Source of the DNA: Gnetum montanum
Lineage: Eukaryota > Streptophyta > Gnetopsida > Gnetales > Gnetaceae
Direction of reading: 5' to 3'
Assembly: GCA_015680685.1 (NCBI GenBank)
Contig: MNCI01001925.1
Coordinates: 527,573-591,572 of the forward strand
DNA: 64,000 bases
Shown here: positions 36,163 through 48,100 of the stretch, piece after piece
How positions within the stretch are numbered: position 1 is the first letter of the stretch
Layout: the number at the start of each line of letters is the position of its first letter
Made by a program: the position numbers and the translations under genes
The notes under the pieces: generated by a model
Database searches by the model: none
The model's input: the letters and a program-made list of their open reading frames with translations, nothing else
What the model was told of the DNA's origin: nothing

Positions 36163-36355
36163 TTGGGGGGATGAACATTGGGGGGATCACTTCTCACATC
36201 ATCAACATTGGGGTCTCATACATCACACTTTGAAGGCTACTAGTTAGCACTTGGGCTCTCACTTGGAGACACTTTGAGTCTTGGGCAGAAGAGCATTTTG
36301 TAAAGAAGAAAGTGTGAACGATTGCTTGTAAGATGGCTTGCTAGAATAAAGATTT

Positions 36356-36688
36356 NNNNNNNNNNNNNNNNNNNNNNNNNNNNNNNNNNNNNNNNNNNNN
36401 NNNNNNNNNNNNNNNNNNNNNNNNNNNNNNNNNNNNNNNNNNNNNNNNNNNNNNNNNNNNNNNNNNNNNNNNNNNNNNNNNNNNNNNNNNNNNNNNNNNN
36501 NNNNNNNNNNNNNNNNNNNNNNNNNNNNNNNNNNNNNNNNNNNNNNNNNNNNNNNNNNNNNNNNNNNNNNNNNNNNNNNNNNNNNNNNNNNNNNNNNNNN
36601 NNNNNNNNNNNNNNNNNNNNNNNNNNNNNNNNNNNNNNNNNNNNNNNNNNNNNNNNNNNNNNNNNNNNNNNNNNNNNNNNNNNNNNNN
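36356..36688. other. Assembly gap (333 N)
   Basis: Unknown bases within insert 2. The flanks align to insert 1 at about 15625 and 16213, so the true missing length is nearer 590 bases if the copies are collinear. Open frames across the gap are artefacts. Confidence 0.95.
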
Positions 36689-37175
36689 TTTACTCGTGTC
36701 ATTTTACCTTGTTTAAATATTTGAGGTCTACACAAATCTTCTTTCTTTTCTTTTCTGCTTATTTCCATCGAATCTTGCTCTATTTCTAGTTTTCTTGTGG
36801 AACTATCTCTTTCTCTGGGGAAAATTAGGAGTAGATTGCGGAGTTGTGCTCAAATGTTTTCGCAAAATTTTATTTGTTACAAGTAGATATTATAAGGACT
36901 GCATAGACTAGGTAGTTGAACAAAATAGGAAATTTTCAACAACTCACAGTACTTGGCAAAGTTGGCTAAATCTCTTTAAAGTCATTTGTAGTTCACACAC
37001 AATGCAATTATTACATTTTACACAACCACACGCCGCAACAGCACACACACATACTCACATTAACTACTAATTTTATTTGGAGGTATCTAGGCCTTGGTGT
37101 TGCCAGAGACCAGCAGGCACCTAAATTCTATTCGAGGACACTCGTTGGCGGTCGCATCCCAAATGGTCACCAACA

Positions 37176-38347
37176 CTATCCTTCCCAACATGGCCTCCTG
37201 GTTGAACCCACTCTTTGCAGCTATTCCCTTCATGCTCATGTCTGCACCATTTCAACTCACACTTTCATTGGCAATATGTAGCCATGCTATGCCCTCGGTG
37301 TATCACCACGCCTATTCCTGCATATCACTCATAGGCAGTACCCCCTTGCAATTTGTTCCCTAATCCATGCCTACATCATATCACACATCGATCATGGCTA
37401 CCTTGCCCTACGTACATATGGTACCTACATCGCAGTTGTGTACAGTTTCAGCATCCATTCTAGTGTCTACACCTATTATTCCATTAGTGGTGGGTCCAGC
37501 TCCAACCATTTGGTGGACCCCATTCACTTCCCCCCTATTTTGTAACCTTTGCAAATGTTCCACTACGCTCACCACAAAACGTACTAGATCTCACAAGTGG
37601 TACAGCCAAGTGTAGGACCCTATTCTATCCCACCGATTATGCAAACCACCAACCCCATAGCACCACCAGCAGCTGCTACTCCAACAACACCATCCACTAG
37701 GTGGTGGATACCATAAGCAGCACCCTTTGTAGGGGTTGCCCCAACGACGTTTCCTATGAGCTAGGCCATTGTCCCTTCCATGCCAGCAATGGGAGATGAA
37801 CCTGTAGCTCCCCAACCATCTACGTTGACCTCGATTCTGGATCAAGCATTTCAACTTATTTAGATCCTAACTGAAGAGGTTTGACACCTCAAAACTACTG
37901 GTTCTGATACGGTGCAGATCATGGATTTCTACCATGACGATCCCATCAGCACGACAGTCCCCATGCTAACATTACCCTCAGATTCCACTCCCCCACTTCA
38001 CGAAATAAAACGGGGAGGGTGATTCCAACATGCATGTTGTCACATTTAGATATGAATCCCTTATTTTGCAACAATGGCCACACACAATCATCTGTGTATT
38101 TGCTGTCTCTAACGGGCAAAGCCTTGGAATGGTACTGTGCACTCTTTTGCTCCTCTATCTCAACCCTAGAGGAGCTACTGACCCAATTCATAACTCGTTT
38201 CAAGTATAACTTGAGAGCAGAGGTTACACTAGATTAGTTAATGAGTGTGAAGCAAGATCCCCTGGAACCATTCTAGAAATTCATACAATGATGGAGCGCT
38301 ACCCTTAATGAGATTGAAGAGCCTATCGTAGAGGGTCATCTACTAGC
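37176..38347 (+). pseudogene. Element E gag, segment 3 (Pro-rich region and gag domain)
   Basis: It continues from segment 2 after insert 2 (LPNMASWLNPLFAAIPFML) through a Pro/Ser/Thr-rich stretch to the gag domain: LTGKALEWYCALFCSSISTL, EELLTQFITRFKYNLRAEV, LMSVKQDPLEPF and SATLNEIEEPIVEGHLLA. It breaks at 38347 where element C inserted (target CTAGC); the next residues, IFKGAINDFIKSKLYY, are found at 56990. Frameshifts and stops occur throughout. Confidence 0.87.
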
Positions 38348-40174
38348 TGAAACATCCTAAAAAAATGCAAGGTCATCCTGACCTCACTAGGCTCTTGTAG
38401 TTCACACAGTACCATGGCAGTTCATCGGGAGAAGAACATTCTAAGTCTAGGATGGCCAGTTTAGCAAATTTTCTACTTTGGGCATGGATAGGCCTTGTAC
38501 TATCCTACCTACCCATTAAAGTAGCCTAAACAGCTGGCAGCCTACTCAGAAATGGTGTGCAGAATCAGCGGCAGTATCCTTGGTGCACAAAAAGTAGTTC
38601 GGCAAGTTTTCTAAGTCACGAAGCCTGCTACACTATGCTATGATATATAGCATAGAAAGCTTTAGAAAACAATGGTAGAACAAAATGCTATGCTATGCTA
38701 TGCAATGTCACACAGCGTTATTTAGCAACAACTTCAGTACCTGCTCTCCTCGCCCAACTTCGAGTGCTGCGGTGATGTCTCTTTTTGCCAAGAAGTGGCA
38801 GACCATGTCTGCTGCTACGCTACACTAAGCTACATGGCACAGAAAGGTGTAGCAATCCTACAGAAGGGACAGAAGGTAGTTTGAAAGGCAAAATCAGCAA
38901 ATTTCGTAAAACTTGCATCGTAGGAAAATGGGTTGCAAATCAGCAAAACTATCGCGATTAAGGCCAGTCACTACACTACGTTATGCTACATAGTGTAGCA
39001 TCACATAGCAAGTATGTGACATATGGTAGGATGAATAGAAATATTCTATGCCATGCCAAGCAAGCCATGTCACAAAGCATAGCATAGCCTGCAAGTGGTT
39101 GTGCAACATCAATGCACTTCATCGAATCGGACCACTGGCACACGTCTCTAGGAGCTAACAGTGTAGTTGCGACATAGTAGGATTGTAGTTATTGCATGGT
39201 AAGCTCACATTGCAACAGTCACAGATGGCTCAAGTAACACTAGTGAGGTAACACAATTCTACAACACATAGCATTCAAACAATCCCTTTTGCTTACCTTC
39301 AGCCCTATAAATATCCCGACAAATAGCACACAAAAGGTCTGAAAAAATTTTCTTGGCTAAGAAAAAGAGAAAGGTACCTGCGATTTGGAAAAAGAAAAGA
39401 AAAATTCAGCAATCTGTAAAGTTAGCAATTTCAAAAGGGGGTTCGCATCCTCCTGGAAGAAAAAGGCTCTTCCCCCTCACCCTCTTTTTTTTGCCAATGT
39501 TGTAACAATCATACCGATCTGTTTAACACTGTAAATAGAGAACCTCTCCGGCTAGCATAAGGTCTCGATCTTCATTCTACCACCTTGGTAGGATCCTATA
39601 TTATTTCTACATGAAGTCTGTGCCCAAGAGCATAGCTCTTTCTGCTTCCTGGCATGCTTTGGTTTTCCTCAAAACTTTTGCACTCTATCACGTTGTGCAG
39701 CCGATTGTATCCACCGTGACAAGATGGATTTGTAGCTCTGAAGCAGTGCAGGTTTCTAACCATATCTTACATTACCTCTCATTTACTATCTAGCTTTCTT
39801 GCATTATTTTTTGTCTTATTTACCTTCAAGCATCATCTCGTATTACTGTCACATTTACATTTCTCATGTTCAGCATCACTTCGTATTACCATCGTATCTC
39901 TACTTTATTCATTATTTCGCATTACTGTTGCATTTTTATCGTTTCTTTCTTTTTCTGCTGTATCTACCTGTAAGCATTATCTTGCAATTTGTACAATTTA
40001 TATTGCAAAAGGCTATATTGATGCAGATGTAAGTCCCTGTCTGATCGACTAGACCATTCAAGGAACCTCGTGTTTGCACACACCCAGCAACACCCTCTCG
40101 TGGCCACGAGATTGGAACTGTTGTGTCTGCCGACCCTGGCATTCTTCCAAGCACCGACGTTTTTAGTCACTACA
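38348..40174 (+). repeat. 5' LTR of element C
   Basis: It begins TGAAACATCC and ends GTCACTACA. A TATA box lies at 39306-39313 (CCCTATAAATA). Upstream are many GCTATGCTATGC and TAGTGTAGC motifs, for example around 38690 and 38970. It pairs with the 3' LTR at 55191. Confidence 0.93.
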
Positions 40175-40180
40175 GTTTTC

Positions 40181-40197
40181 TGGTGCTAGAAGGAGGA
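40181..40197 (+). promoter_or_regulatory. Primer-binding site, element C
   Basis: TGGTGCTAGAAGGAGGA stands six bases after the LTR end; one base differs from the family form TGGCACTAG at each of two positions. Confidence 0.8.
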
Positions 40198-40249
40198 TCT
40201 TTTGGTGCCTTTGCCACATGTCACGGTAGTTTTGTGAGCCTTCTGCACC

Positions 40250-40935
40250 CTGATACACATGAGCATAGATGCAACACCCTCTTGTGGTTGTTTGCACTCT
40301 GTGCAATGCAGATCAGTCGCTCCAATGGTTCCCTAAGAGCCCTATAGAACACAAGGCCTCCAATCGTTGGTTAACTAGCTAATTCTATAGTTGTCTTACA
40401 TGTGTGCTGCACCCCATCTCATGTGGTGTAGACTGGTTGCCTAGACGGCCCCTCCAGGACCCTACGAGACATAAAGTCTACCTAATTGCTAGCTAGCTTT
40501 CCCATCCTACAATTGTCTTGCCTATGTTTTGTACCCCATTCCGTGTGATACAAACTGGTTACCTCGACAGTCCCTCTGGGATCCTGTGAGACATAAAACT
40601 TATCTGGTCTCTAGTTAATTTGCTCATCTTATGGTAGTCTCGTATGCCTTCCACACCCCGACTTGCATTAGCATAGACTCGACATGCTTTGTGGTTGTTT
40701 ATGGTTCATGCGGTGTAGATAGGTTGCCTCGATGGTTCCTCTGGAACCCTATGAGATAATAACCCTTTAGATGGTGATTTACCTTGCCCCTTCTCTTTAC
40801 AGTAGTTTTGCATGCGTCTTTCACCCTATCCAGCACAGGTGAAAATGTGACATTCTTTGAGGTTGTTTGCACCTTGTGTGGTGCAAGTCGGTCGCCTCAA
40901 CGGTCCCTCTAGGATCCTGCAAGACGTAAAGCCAC
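40250..40935 (+). repeat. Leader repeats of element C, five copies of about 120-168 bp
   Basis: Recurring blocks centred at 40311, 40431, 40552, 40718 and 40886 share the pattern GRYYGGTTGCCTCGACGGTC, then CCTC-x-GGA-x-CCT and GAGACATAAA. Element E has a single copy in its leader (about 32215-32290), so the leader expanded in C. It lies in the 5' untranslated region between PBS and gag. Confidence 0.8.
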
Positions 40936-41007
40936 CTTTTATCATTTTTAAATCCTTCTATTCTTCTGCATTTTCTAGCATTTTTTCGCATAATCACATA
41001 CTTGACA

Positions 41008-44000
41008 ATGGCTTCCTCCACCACTGCCATTGGTGCCTCCAACACGGAGGTGCCATTCGCGATCCAAGACACTACTAGTGATGAACAATGACTAAATCCA
41101 ATGCCAGAAGCACGTCGGTCTCTTAGAATCAAAAACTGAGGACCTGAGGGACTAGCCCAACAGCATGATCATTATAGTTTCCTTTGTGTGAAGGTGCAGG
41201 CTAACCTGCCCTTGGATTTACACTAACTCAAAGAAACATGTAGCTTCAAGTTCGCTTACTACAATGGGGAGGAATTTGTTCCTAACCAGGGCATTTCTCT
41301 ACCTTTAACACAAGCGTACCAAAGGCTACTAGATCAACTAATGTAGTTGACAATGCTTAGGGAGTAACAAGACACAGCATCCAACCAGGATGACACCTTT
41401 CAAGATAGCCAGGAGGAACTCGATTCCTAATCTAATGAGGGAGGCCCATCCAAGCTCATTCCTATCCCGCCTACCTAGTCCTTCTGGGCCAACCCACTGC
41501 CTATCATTGTCCCCTTTATCATCACACCTATGCTTCAGCATCCTACAACCAAAATTGCAATGGGTAGCCATACCACATTCATAACACCTCATCACCCCTA
41601 CCTCTCGGTTGCACTCACAGCATCTGTGCCACCGCAAACTATTTACCAGCGAGCTACCACAATATGCAACATGCCTATTACGGCTACCCTACCTCATGTC
41701 CATACTATACCTACTTTGCAACTGCACATAAATCCTATACCAATTTCTACATATGCATCCATTTCACCCACTATGATGGCCCTAGGCCCATCCACATGGT
41801 GGACTCCTCTCGCTTCTTCATCTATTTTGCAATCGTCGTAGATGTCTCACTACATTTTCCCTCAGGTCTACTTGACCCTGTAGATGGTACATCGTAGCAT
41901 GAGGCCATGGGCTGTCCCACCGATGATCCAAGAAGCCTATATGACGACTCAACCCACTATTACCACTCCCATAATACAACCTAGTAGATGGTGGACAATG
42001 CAAATAGCACCTTTAGTAGGGGTGGCCCCAACGACACAGCCAATGGGTCAAATCACCACTGCTACCATGCCACATGTGCGAGTTGTCTCCGTAGTTCCTC
42101 AGCCATCTACAATATCGCTGGGTCTGGACCAACCATTTCAGCTCATTCAGACCCTAATCGAGGAAGTAAAATGCCTCAAAGTTGTTGGGTCTGATATGGT
42201 ACAAGTCATGGGATTTTACCAAGATGACCCCATCAACCCTGCAATCCCTGCTTTGATATTACCACCCGGGATGTTCCTTCTACACTTCATGAAGTACGAT
42301 GGAGAAGGAGATCCCAATACACATCTGGTCACTTTTCGGTTAGAGTCTTTATTACTACAACAATGGCCGCATATGATCATTTGCATCTTCACAATGTCCC
42401 TAGCTAGGAAAGCCCTTGACTAGTATCGCACATTACCATGTTCATCCATTTCGACTTTGGAAGAACTCTTGACCCAGTTCGTGACATGCATCAAATATAA
42501 CTTGAAGACAAAAACCATGCTGGATCAACTGATGAGCATAAAGCAAGACCCACTAGAACTATTCCAAAAATTCATTCAACATTAGAGTGCAACCCTTAAC
42601 AAAATCTGTGAACCTATCGCAAAGGCTCACTTGTTAGCCATCTTTAAGGGTGCAGTGAATGACTTCATCAAATCAAAACTATATTACCTTGCTCCATGCT
42701 CACTTAGCCAAGCTTTTGCTCAGACAATAGGCATACAAGATGCAGCAGAGGCAAGCAAAGACCCAGCTTACATCACTTACAAGGATAGTTTTCCAAAAAA
42801 TAATAAGGGTAAGGCCCTAAAAACCATGGTGGCTACTATGGTTGCTGAGGCTAAGCCCAAACATAGCAATAGTGGAAACAAGAATAACAAGAAACTGTCC
42901 ACACTTGTGGACGACTTAGTGCCTAAACCGGGCCAAGCATCACAACCTGCCACACTTGATACATCTACATATACCAAACCTAACTTTGAATGTAAAGATT
43001 ATTCAAAATACACTCCGCTGCCTCTCAAACCTTCAGAACTCCTGAAGCAAATGTTGGCAGCGAAATACATCCAACACAACCGGATGTCAAAGGAAGAAAA
43101 CATGAGGCATCAACCCTACTACAAGCTCCTTAGAAATCCCTCTTTAGCCCTCCCCAACAAGCCTCCAATTCCTAGGGTTTTTAGGCTAGATAGGTTTTGC
43201 GAATACCATCAATTATGTGGTCACACCACGAATTATTATTTATCATTGCAAGATGACATCCAAAGATTGATTGACCTAGGACAATTGGTGATAGATGAAA
43301 GTAGCCTAGTACATCCTAGAAGCCAATCCATGCATGTCGACACAGATCCACTCAATGCCAATAATTCCAGTTATGTAATCAATGCCATCGGTATTGACAA
43401 TGATCCCATGCCACCCTTCTAGCTGTTTGTGATTCGTGTGCCTCAGCGTAGTGCACCAATGCCACCAATGGTTGGTCCAAGCTCGTAGTCACCCTTCATC
43501 CTGAAAGCCCCACAAGGGGCATCTACCTCTGCACTGCCTATTGATGGGGCCACACAACCCCATCAACTAACACCTATAGCTCCATTCATCATTAGGGGCC
43601 CAACGTCTTCGACAACCCCCATCCCGTGCAACAACATTAAACAACCTCCTCGCCCCACAACACGAGAAATCTACTTGGTAGGCAAGGCATTGAAGGGAAA
43701 TAATATCAAAAGTATCTCCAAAACTATGCCTTAATCCTTTAAATTTACACCTTTGTTACCAAAGACGAAGGTCGACACGATTACACAGCCTACGGCATCT
43801 TGCTGCCAAAAATCTGAACCTAGGTATGGGGCCATCTCCCCTTGGGAGATTCATCTTCTAGGGTGAATCGAGAAGGAGGGTATCAAACAGATGGGTAGCC
43901 AAGACTTCTTGGATGCCCTCATCTAGGTTGGGCAATCCCTAAGGTAGAGAAACACCACATTAAGCCTATTTGGCCTAGTCATGACATCTGCCCCTCACCA

Positions 44001-44820
44001 CGAGGCTCTAGTCCACATGTTAACAGCAATTCTGGTCGATGAAAACATGCTGACAGATGAGAAAGCAATCCACTTGGTCATACTTCCCGCTGTACCTAAA
44101 AATTTCACAATACCTACATTAGCTTTTAGCAGCGACACCATTAAGAAAGATCCCAAAGAGGGTCAAGTGACTACGGCACCTCTCTTCATCACAATTCAGG
44201 TCAGCCAATATTGAATCCAAAGGGTACATGTCGATAATGGGGCAGCCACAAATGTCATCTCCTTTCCTATTAGAGATAAGCTAGGATTGGTCAACCAGAT
44301 CAAACCAACAGTGATGGTGTGTCTGTGGTCCTTCAATGGGGCACGTGTCTTGGTGAAGGGTATAGTTCATGTAAACTTCGTAGTAGGGGATGAGCTCCCA
44401 ATAGATGCAACATTCGTCATGGTCGAAGAAATGCCTCGGTTTAACCTAATCTTAGAAAGATCATAGTTAGCATAACTTAGGCCCATCTCCTCGCCTATAC
44501 ATCAAGAAATCCACTTACCATACGTGGGTAGGGAGGTGATAATCCATGGTGACAGGGTGGTAATGCGAGTAATCAGCAACGTAAACACAGAACAGGGTTC
44601 AGAGGTTACAACCTCTGAAGATGAAGTGCCTGTTCATGCATGCACCAATCATACAATGAAGGGATTGGCCCAACAAGGTGACCATCAAATTGAAAACGTA
44701 TGGGTGGAGTTGCCCTTTCAAGTGAAGGATAGTGACATGAGTGAAGGCCCTGGTGAAATACCTCAACCTTACGTCCCAATCAGCCCACGAAAGGTCAAGA
44801 GGAAGCTATGCATAGCGTAG
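41008..44820 (+). pseudogene. Element C gag-pro, decayed
   Basis: The start is MASSTTAIGASNTEVPFAIQ at 41008. Charged N-terminus: RRSLRIKN. The Pro/Thr-rich region is at about 41460-42120. In the gag domain, GFYQDDPINPAIPAL, MKYDGEGDPNTHLVTF, LDQLMSIKQDPLELFQKF and FIKSKLYYLAPCSLSQAF are visible. A Lys-rich basic stretch lies near 42780-42900. The finger-like motif is FCEYHQLCGHTTNYYLSL near 43195, with the last ligand Tyr. The protease at about 44180-44600 has VHVDNGAATNVISF (D-N-G active site) and LPYVGREVIIHGD. The stop is at 44818. At least one frame change and several stops separate the pieces. Gag binds and packages RNA; the protease would cut the polyprotein. Confidence 0.9.
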
Positions 44821-44924
44821 CAGCCTTGCGACCTCACACCCAGTTGCCATCCTTGTATATTCGCTTTCTACTTAGCTCATCAGTGTGTCGTCCTTTTGGC
44901 ATGCTATGCTGATGTCCTAAAATG

Positions 44925-45015
44925 GCCTAAAACTAGCATTATCATCTTTCACTTTACTCAACGGCCCAAAATGCCCTAAAACTAACAAAAGGCCTGAAAT
45001 GACCTAAAACTAGCA
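44925..45015 (+). repeat. Spacer array 1 of element C (gag-pro / antisense gene)
   Basis: Three short units: AAAATGGCCTAAAACTAGCA, CGGCCCAAAATGCCCTAAAA and GGCCTGAAATGACCTAAAAC. It lies between the convergent 3' ends of gag-pro and the antisense gene. Confidence 0.85.
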
Positions 45016-45166
45016 TACAAGAGTGTGAAAAATTTACATAACATACATGATAATACAAAATTGGTTTCCTTTCTGAAGTCTTGCATTTCATTCAAAATTT
45101 TTCATCTATTAGCAGTGTCTGTAAATTCTTTCAAAAAAGAAAAGAGTGGGAGTCGACCACCATGCT

Positions 45167-48100
45167 CTAATGAATTATCTCCGTTTGCATCGCCAGTTCA
45201 TCCACTTGTGCATCACTTGCTCCTATATTGCCCCTTGTCGACACCTCATTCCTTCCCTCCATGGGCCTCACACCTTTGTTGAGAGACTGTATCCCAAAAG
45301 ATAAAGTAGTTAGTAGGGACAACAAGTGTGATAAATGATAGCTTTAGCAAAGCAATAAAGCAACTAACCTGAGGGGACCCTCCGTTGATCACAAGAGTTA
45401 TTTGGTCTAGACCAAGCCTACGACAATGCTCAATCTCCTCCATCGAAATATCCATCCAATGCCTATCACTAGGTTCAACATTCATAGTGGGAACTTTCTC
45501 CCTTTCCAAAGTTGTCCACTTTAGAGGTTCCTCAGAAAGAGAGGTGGTCGTGGTATCTCCTGTAGGAAGGGTCACCCCCAAGTCTGGAGATTCTGTGACC
45601 TTCACCTACACTTTAAATTTGGCATAGGCCCCAGAAGCACCGATGGCCTTCATGAACATCTCGTATGAGAATGTCTCCATAGCAGCATCCTTAAAAAATC
45701 TTTGATGGGTTTCATTTTCTAGCTTGTATGTATATTTGTGATCCCTCTGGATCTTCCCCCATTTGAAGATCTTGGCACTGAAGTCCTTCATATCCTGGCA
45801 CTTCTGGGCTAGCAAATCCATCTGCATTTGCTGTTCGATTATTTCATGGGTGGATTCTACATTCTGATGGATGATAGTCCAAAACCTAGCATAGTCGTCT
45901 ACAGCCCTTTGTAACTCAACAGGGTTAGGATTATGGTTTATGAGGAAATTGATCCTCGACCTAAGGTTCTTTACCTCAGCAACTAGTTCTGCCTCTCTCT
46001 ACTCGCCCTTGTGGACCCATTTCCATAGGTCCTTGTTAGTACGTCTGGATTCCCATAGAGAGCACGCTGAGTGCAAGATACATTTGTAAGCCTCGTTAAA
46101 TATATGACGAGACACTTTGATCATGTCAGATGAGAGTGTGGGCACTGCGCCAATCTCCATAGGTCAAGTTGGGTCCCACTTGAGTCGAGAGGCTATTCAA
46201 TGTAGAAAGTGTAACAATCATGTTAACGTGACATGAATCAATACATTCAAGAGTTTTAGCGTAGTAGCATGGGGGCTATCAACACTTCTACTTACTCACA
46301 TGAGGATCTTCCTGCTGAAGGTGTTTCATCATGTCATCAGCAAGCCCCTGATCAAATGTAAACTTGTCAGGAACTTCAGCCCATGACTCCGTCCAGGGTG
46401 GAGGAGGTCCTGAGACATCAGTAGTAGCACCTGTTACATAATTAAGCATGTCACCAACAGCTGGAATGGACTATGGTAAGGCACATCCAAAGCCTAAACT
46501 CACCAGCATCTGACTGCTTTCTTGTTTCTTGCCGATGCAATACAATCGTGGTAGGTTCGGTAGAAGGCCCAGCCAAGTCCATAGAAAATCCTACCTCATG
46601 CGTTGGTGCTTTTCCTTTTAGGAGAGGACCATCTTTTTTATTTTGGGAAGACACCTCTTTGTTGTTAGGAAGAGTCTCCCTAATAGCAAGAGTCCTTGTC
46701 CTAAAGACAAGAGCTCCATTATTCCTAGCTAGGGCCCTTTCTTCCAAAGTCGGGGCCCCTGCATCTTTATTTGTCGCCCTTGTTCTGAGGGCTGACACTT
46801 CCTCATTTTCTTCTTCTTCTTCTTCTTCTTCTGTTTCCCACAAAAGGGTATAAACATGACAAATCAAGATAGGTTAACTCAAAAATGATAACATGCTACA
46901 AAGCACTACCTAACTAAGCATAGAATAGCAGGCTCCCTAAACACTCACCAATGGGGTGCTGCATTCACCGCAACTTAAACCGTAGTCTTCATTCCTCTTC
47001 ATGAGGGCTTTCCCTAGCAGGGGAAGGTCTCTTTCTCCATAACTCTGTGAGCACGGTCTCAGCCATGAGATGTTCACCCTATGTCATGTTGCTAAGTATG
47101 GCAGTGGGGGTCTCCCCTACGCTGTCCTGGCCACAAGCACCACAAACCGCTAGACCATTAGTCGTTACGGAAAATGAATCCCTAACCATTTCTAGATGAG
47201 CCTGGGCTTGCATGGTCCGAAAGACTTGTCGAATCCATGGCTTGGGAATCTGGTCCTGATCTAGCTTTGACTAGACTCCATCCTCCTGGACCACCAAGAA
47301 CTCCACAAAGCACTTTAAACAACCTATGTAGAAAGCATAGTGTATGTTAGAGCGGGACTCTGTTTGCTCACGAAGCCCCAAAATCTTGCCCTGCAAACCA
47401 CTACATAGGAACTTAGCCCAGTTATAATAGGCCCTTTCCTCCATGACTTCCAGCATTACCCAAGCCTACTCAAGCCCCAAGACCTTTTCTTGGGTGAGCA
47501 GTTGAGGGAATGCATGGGCACAAAAGACTAGGTATATCCCCATGGTAGGACCGTCCTTAAGTTTGTCTATAGGGAATCCTTTCTACTCCTTGGTGAGCCT
47601 CAGCCACTCCTCGATATGCTGCTTTTGGAGGGTCAACTCCTGCTTACCCTTCGACATCACATCAGGGCCATCAGTGGGAATGCCAAAAAAATATGCAAAT
47701 AGCTGGTCATTGATGTCAATGACCACCCGCACACCCTGCATGTACGTGCAAAAGTGGCTTGCCTACCTAGAAAAGGAATTGATCAAGGAAAGCATTTCGG
47801 TATCAGGGATGCCCAGATACGACACCATAAATAAATCCATAATCCTAGCCATCTGGATTCTTTTGAGCAAAGGGCCCAGAGCCCCTCGTTCTAGTTAGCT
47901 CTAGCTTGCTGATACTTCACCATATTTGAATTAGATGTTTCCCTCTTGCCTTTTGGCAATCACCACTATCACTTCATGAGGCTTCTTTGCTCCTATAGAA
48001 ATGATCACTAAACATGCTTAGCATAAAAGAGAAAAAGCTTGAGCTAGTAGTGCCTGCTTGTTAATCCACCAGGTCTATATGATGAGGAGAATAGTGGGAG

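Larger units (their letters stand above)
34383..37175 (+). mobile_element. Insert 2: second copy of the TGTTGG...CCAACA LTR-type insert, in element E gag
   Basis: The termini are TGTTGGCACATT...CACCAACA with flanking CTATG/CTATC (34378-34382, 37176-37180), a 5-bp duplication with one change. It shares with insert 1 the first roughly 50 bases and the 3' region from about 36030 on, including CCTATAAAAAGG at 36151. The centre (about 34450-35990) is unrelated to insert 1. A 333-base N gap (36356-36688) replaces sequence that is about 590 bp in insert 1. Downstream, gag of E resumes with LPNMASWLNPLF. Confidence 0.85.

Noticed and set aside
36259-36789. Long open frames on both strands across the N gap
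   Set aside because: They are open only because N codons contain no stops.
40181-40197. Naming the priming tRNA from the PBS
   Set aside because: The TGG start is clear, but I cannot match the remaining bases to a specific tRNA 3' end from memory. No tRNA gene was recognised in the window.
46473-46853. 126-codon plus-strand frame with a Ser run
   Set aside because: It is the mirror of the Glu-rich exon of the antisense gene; the CTT repeat keeps both strands open.
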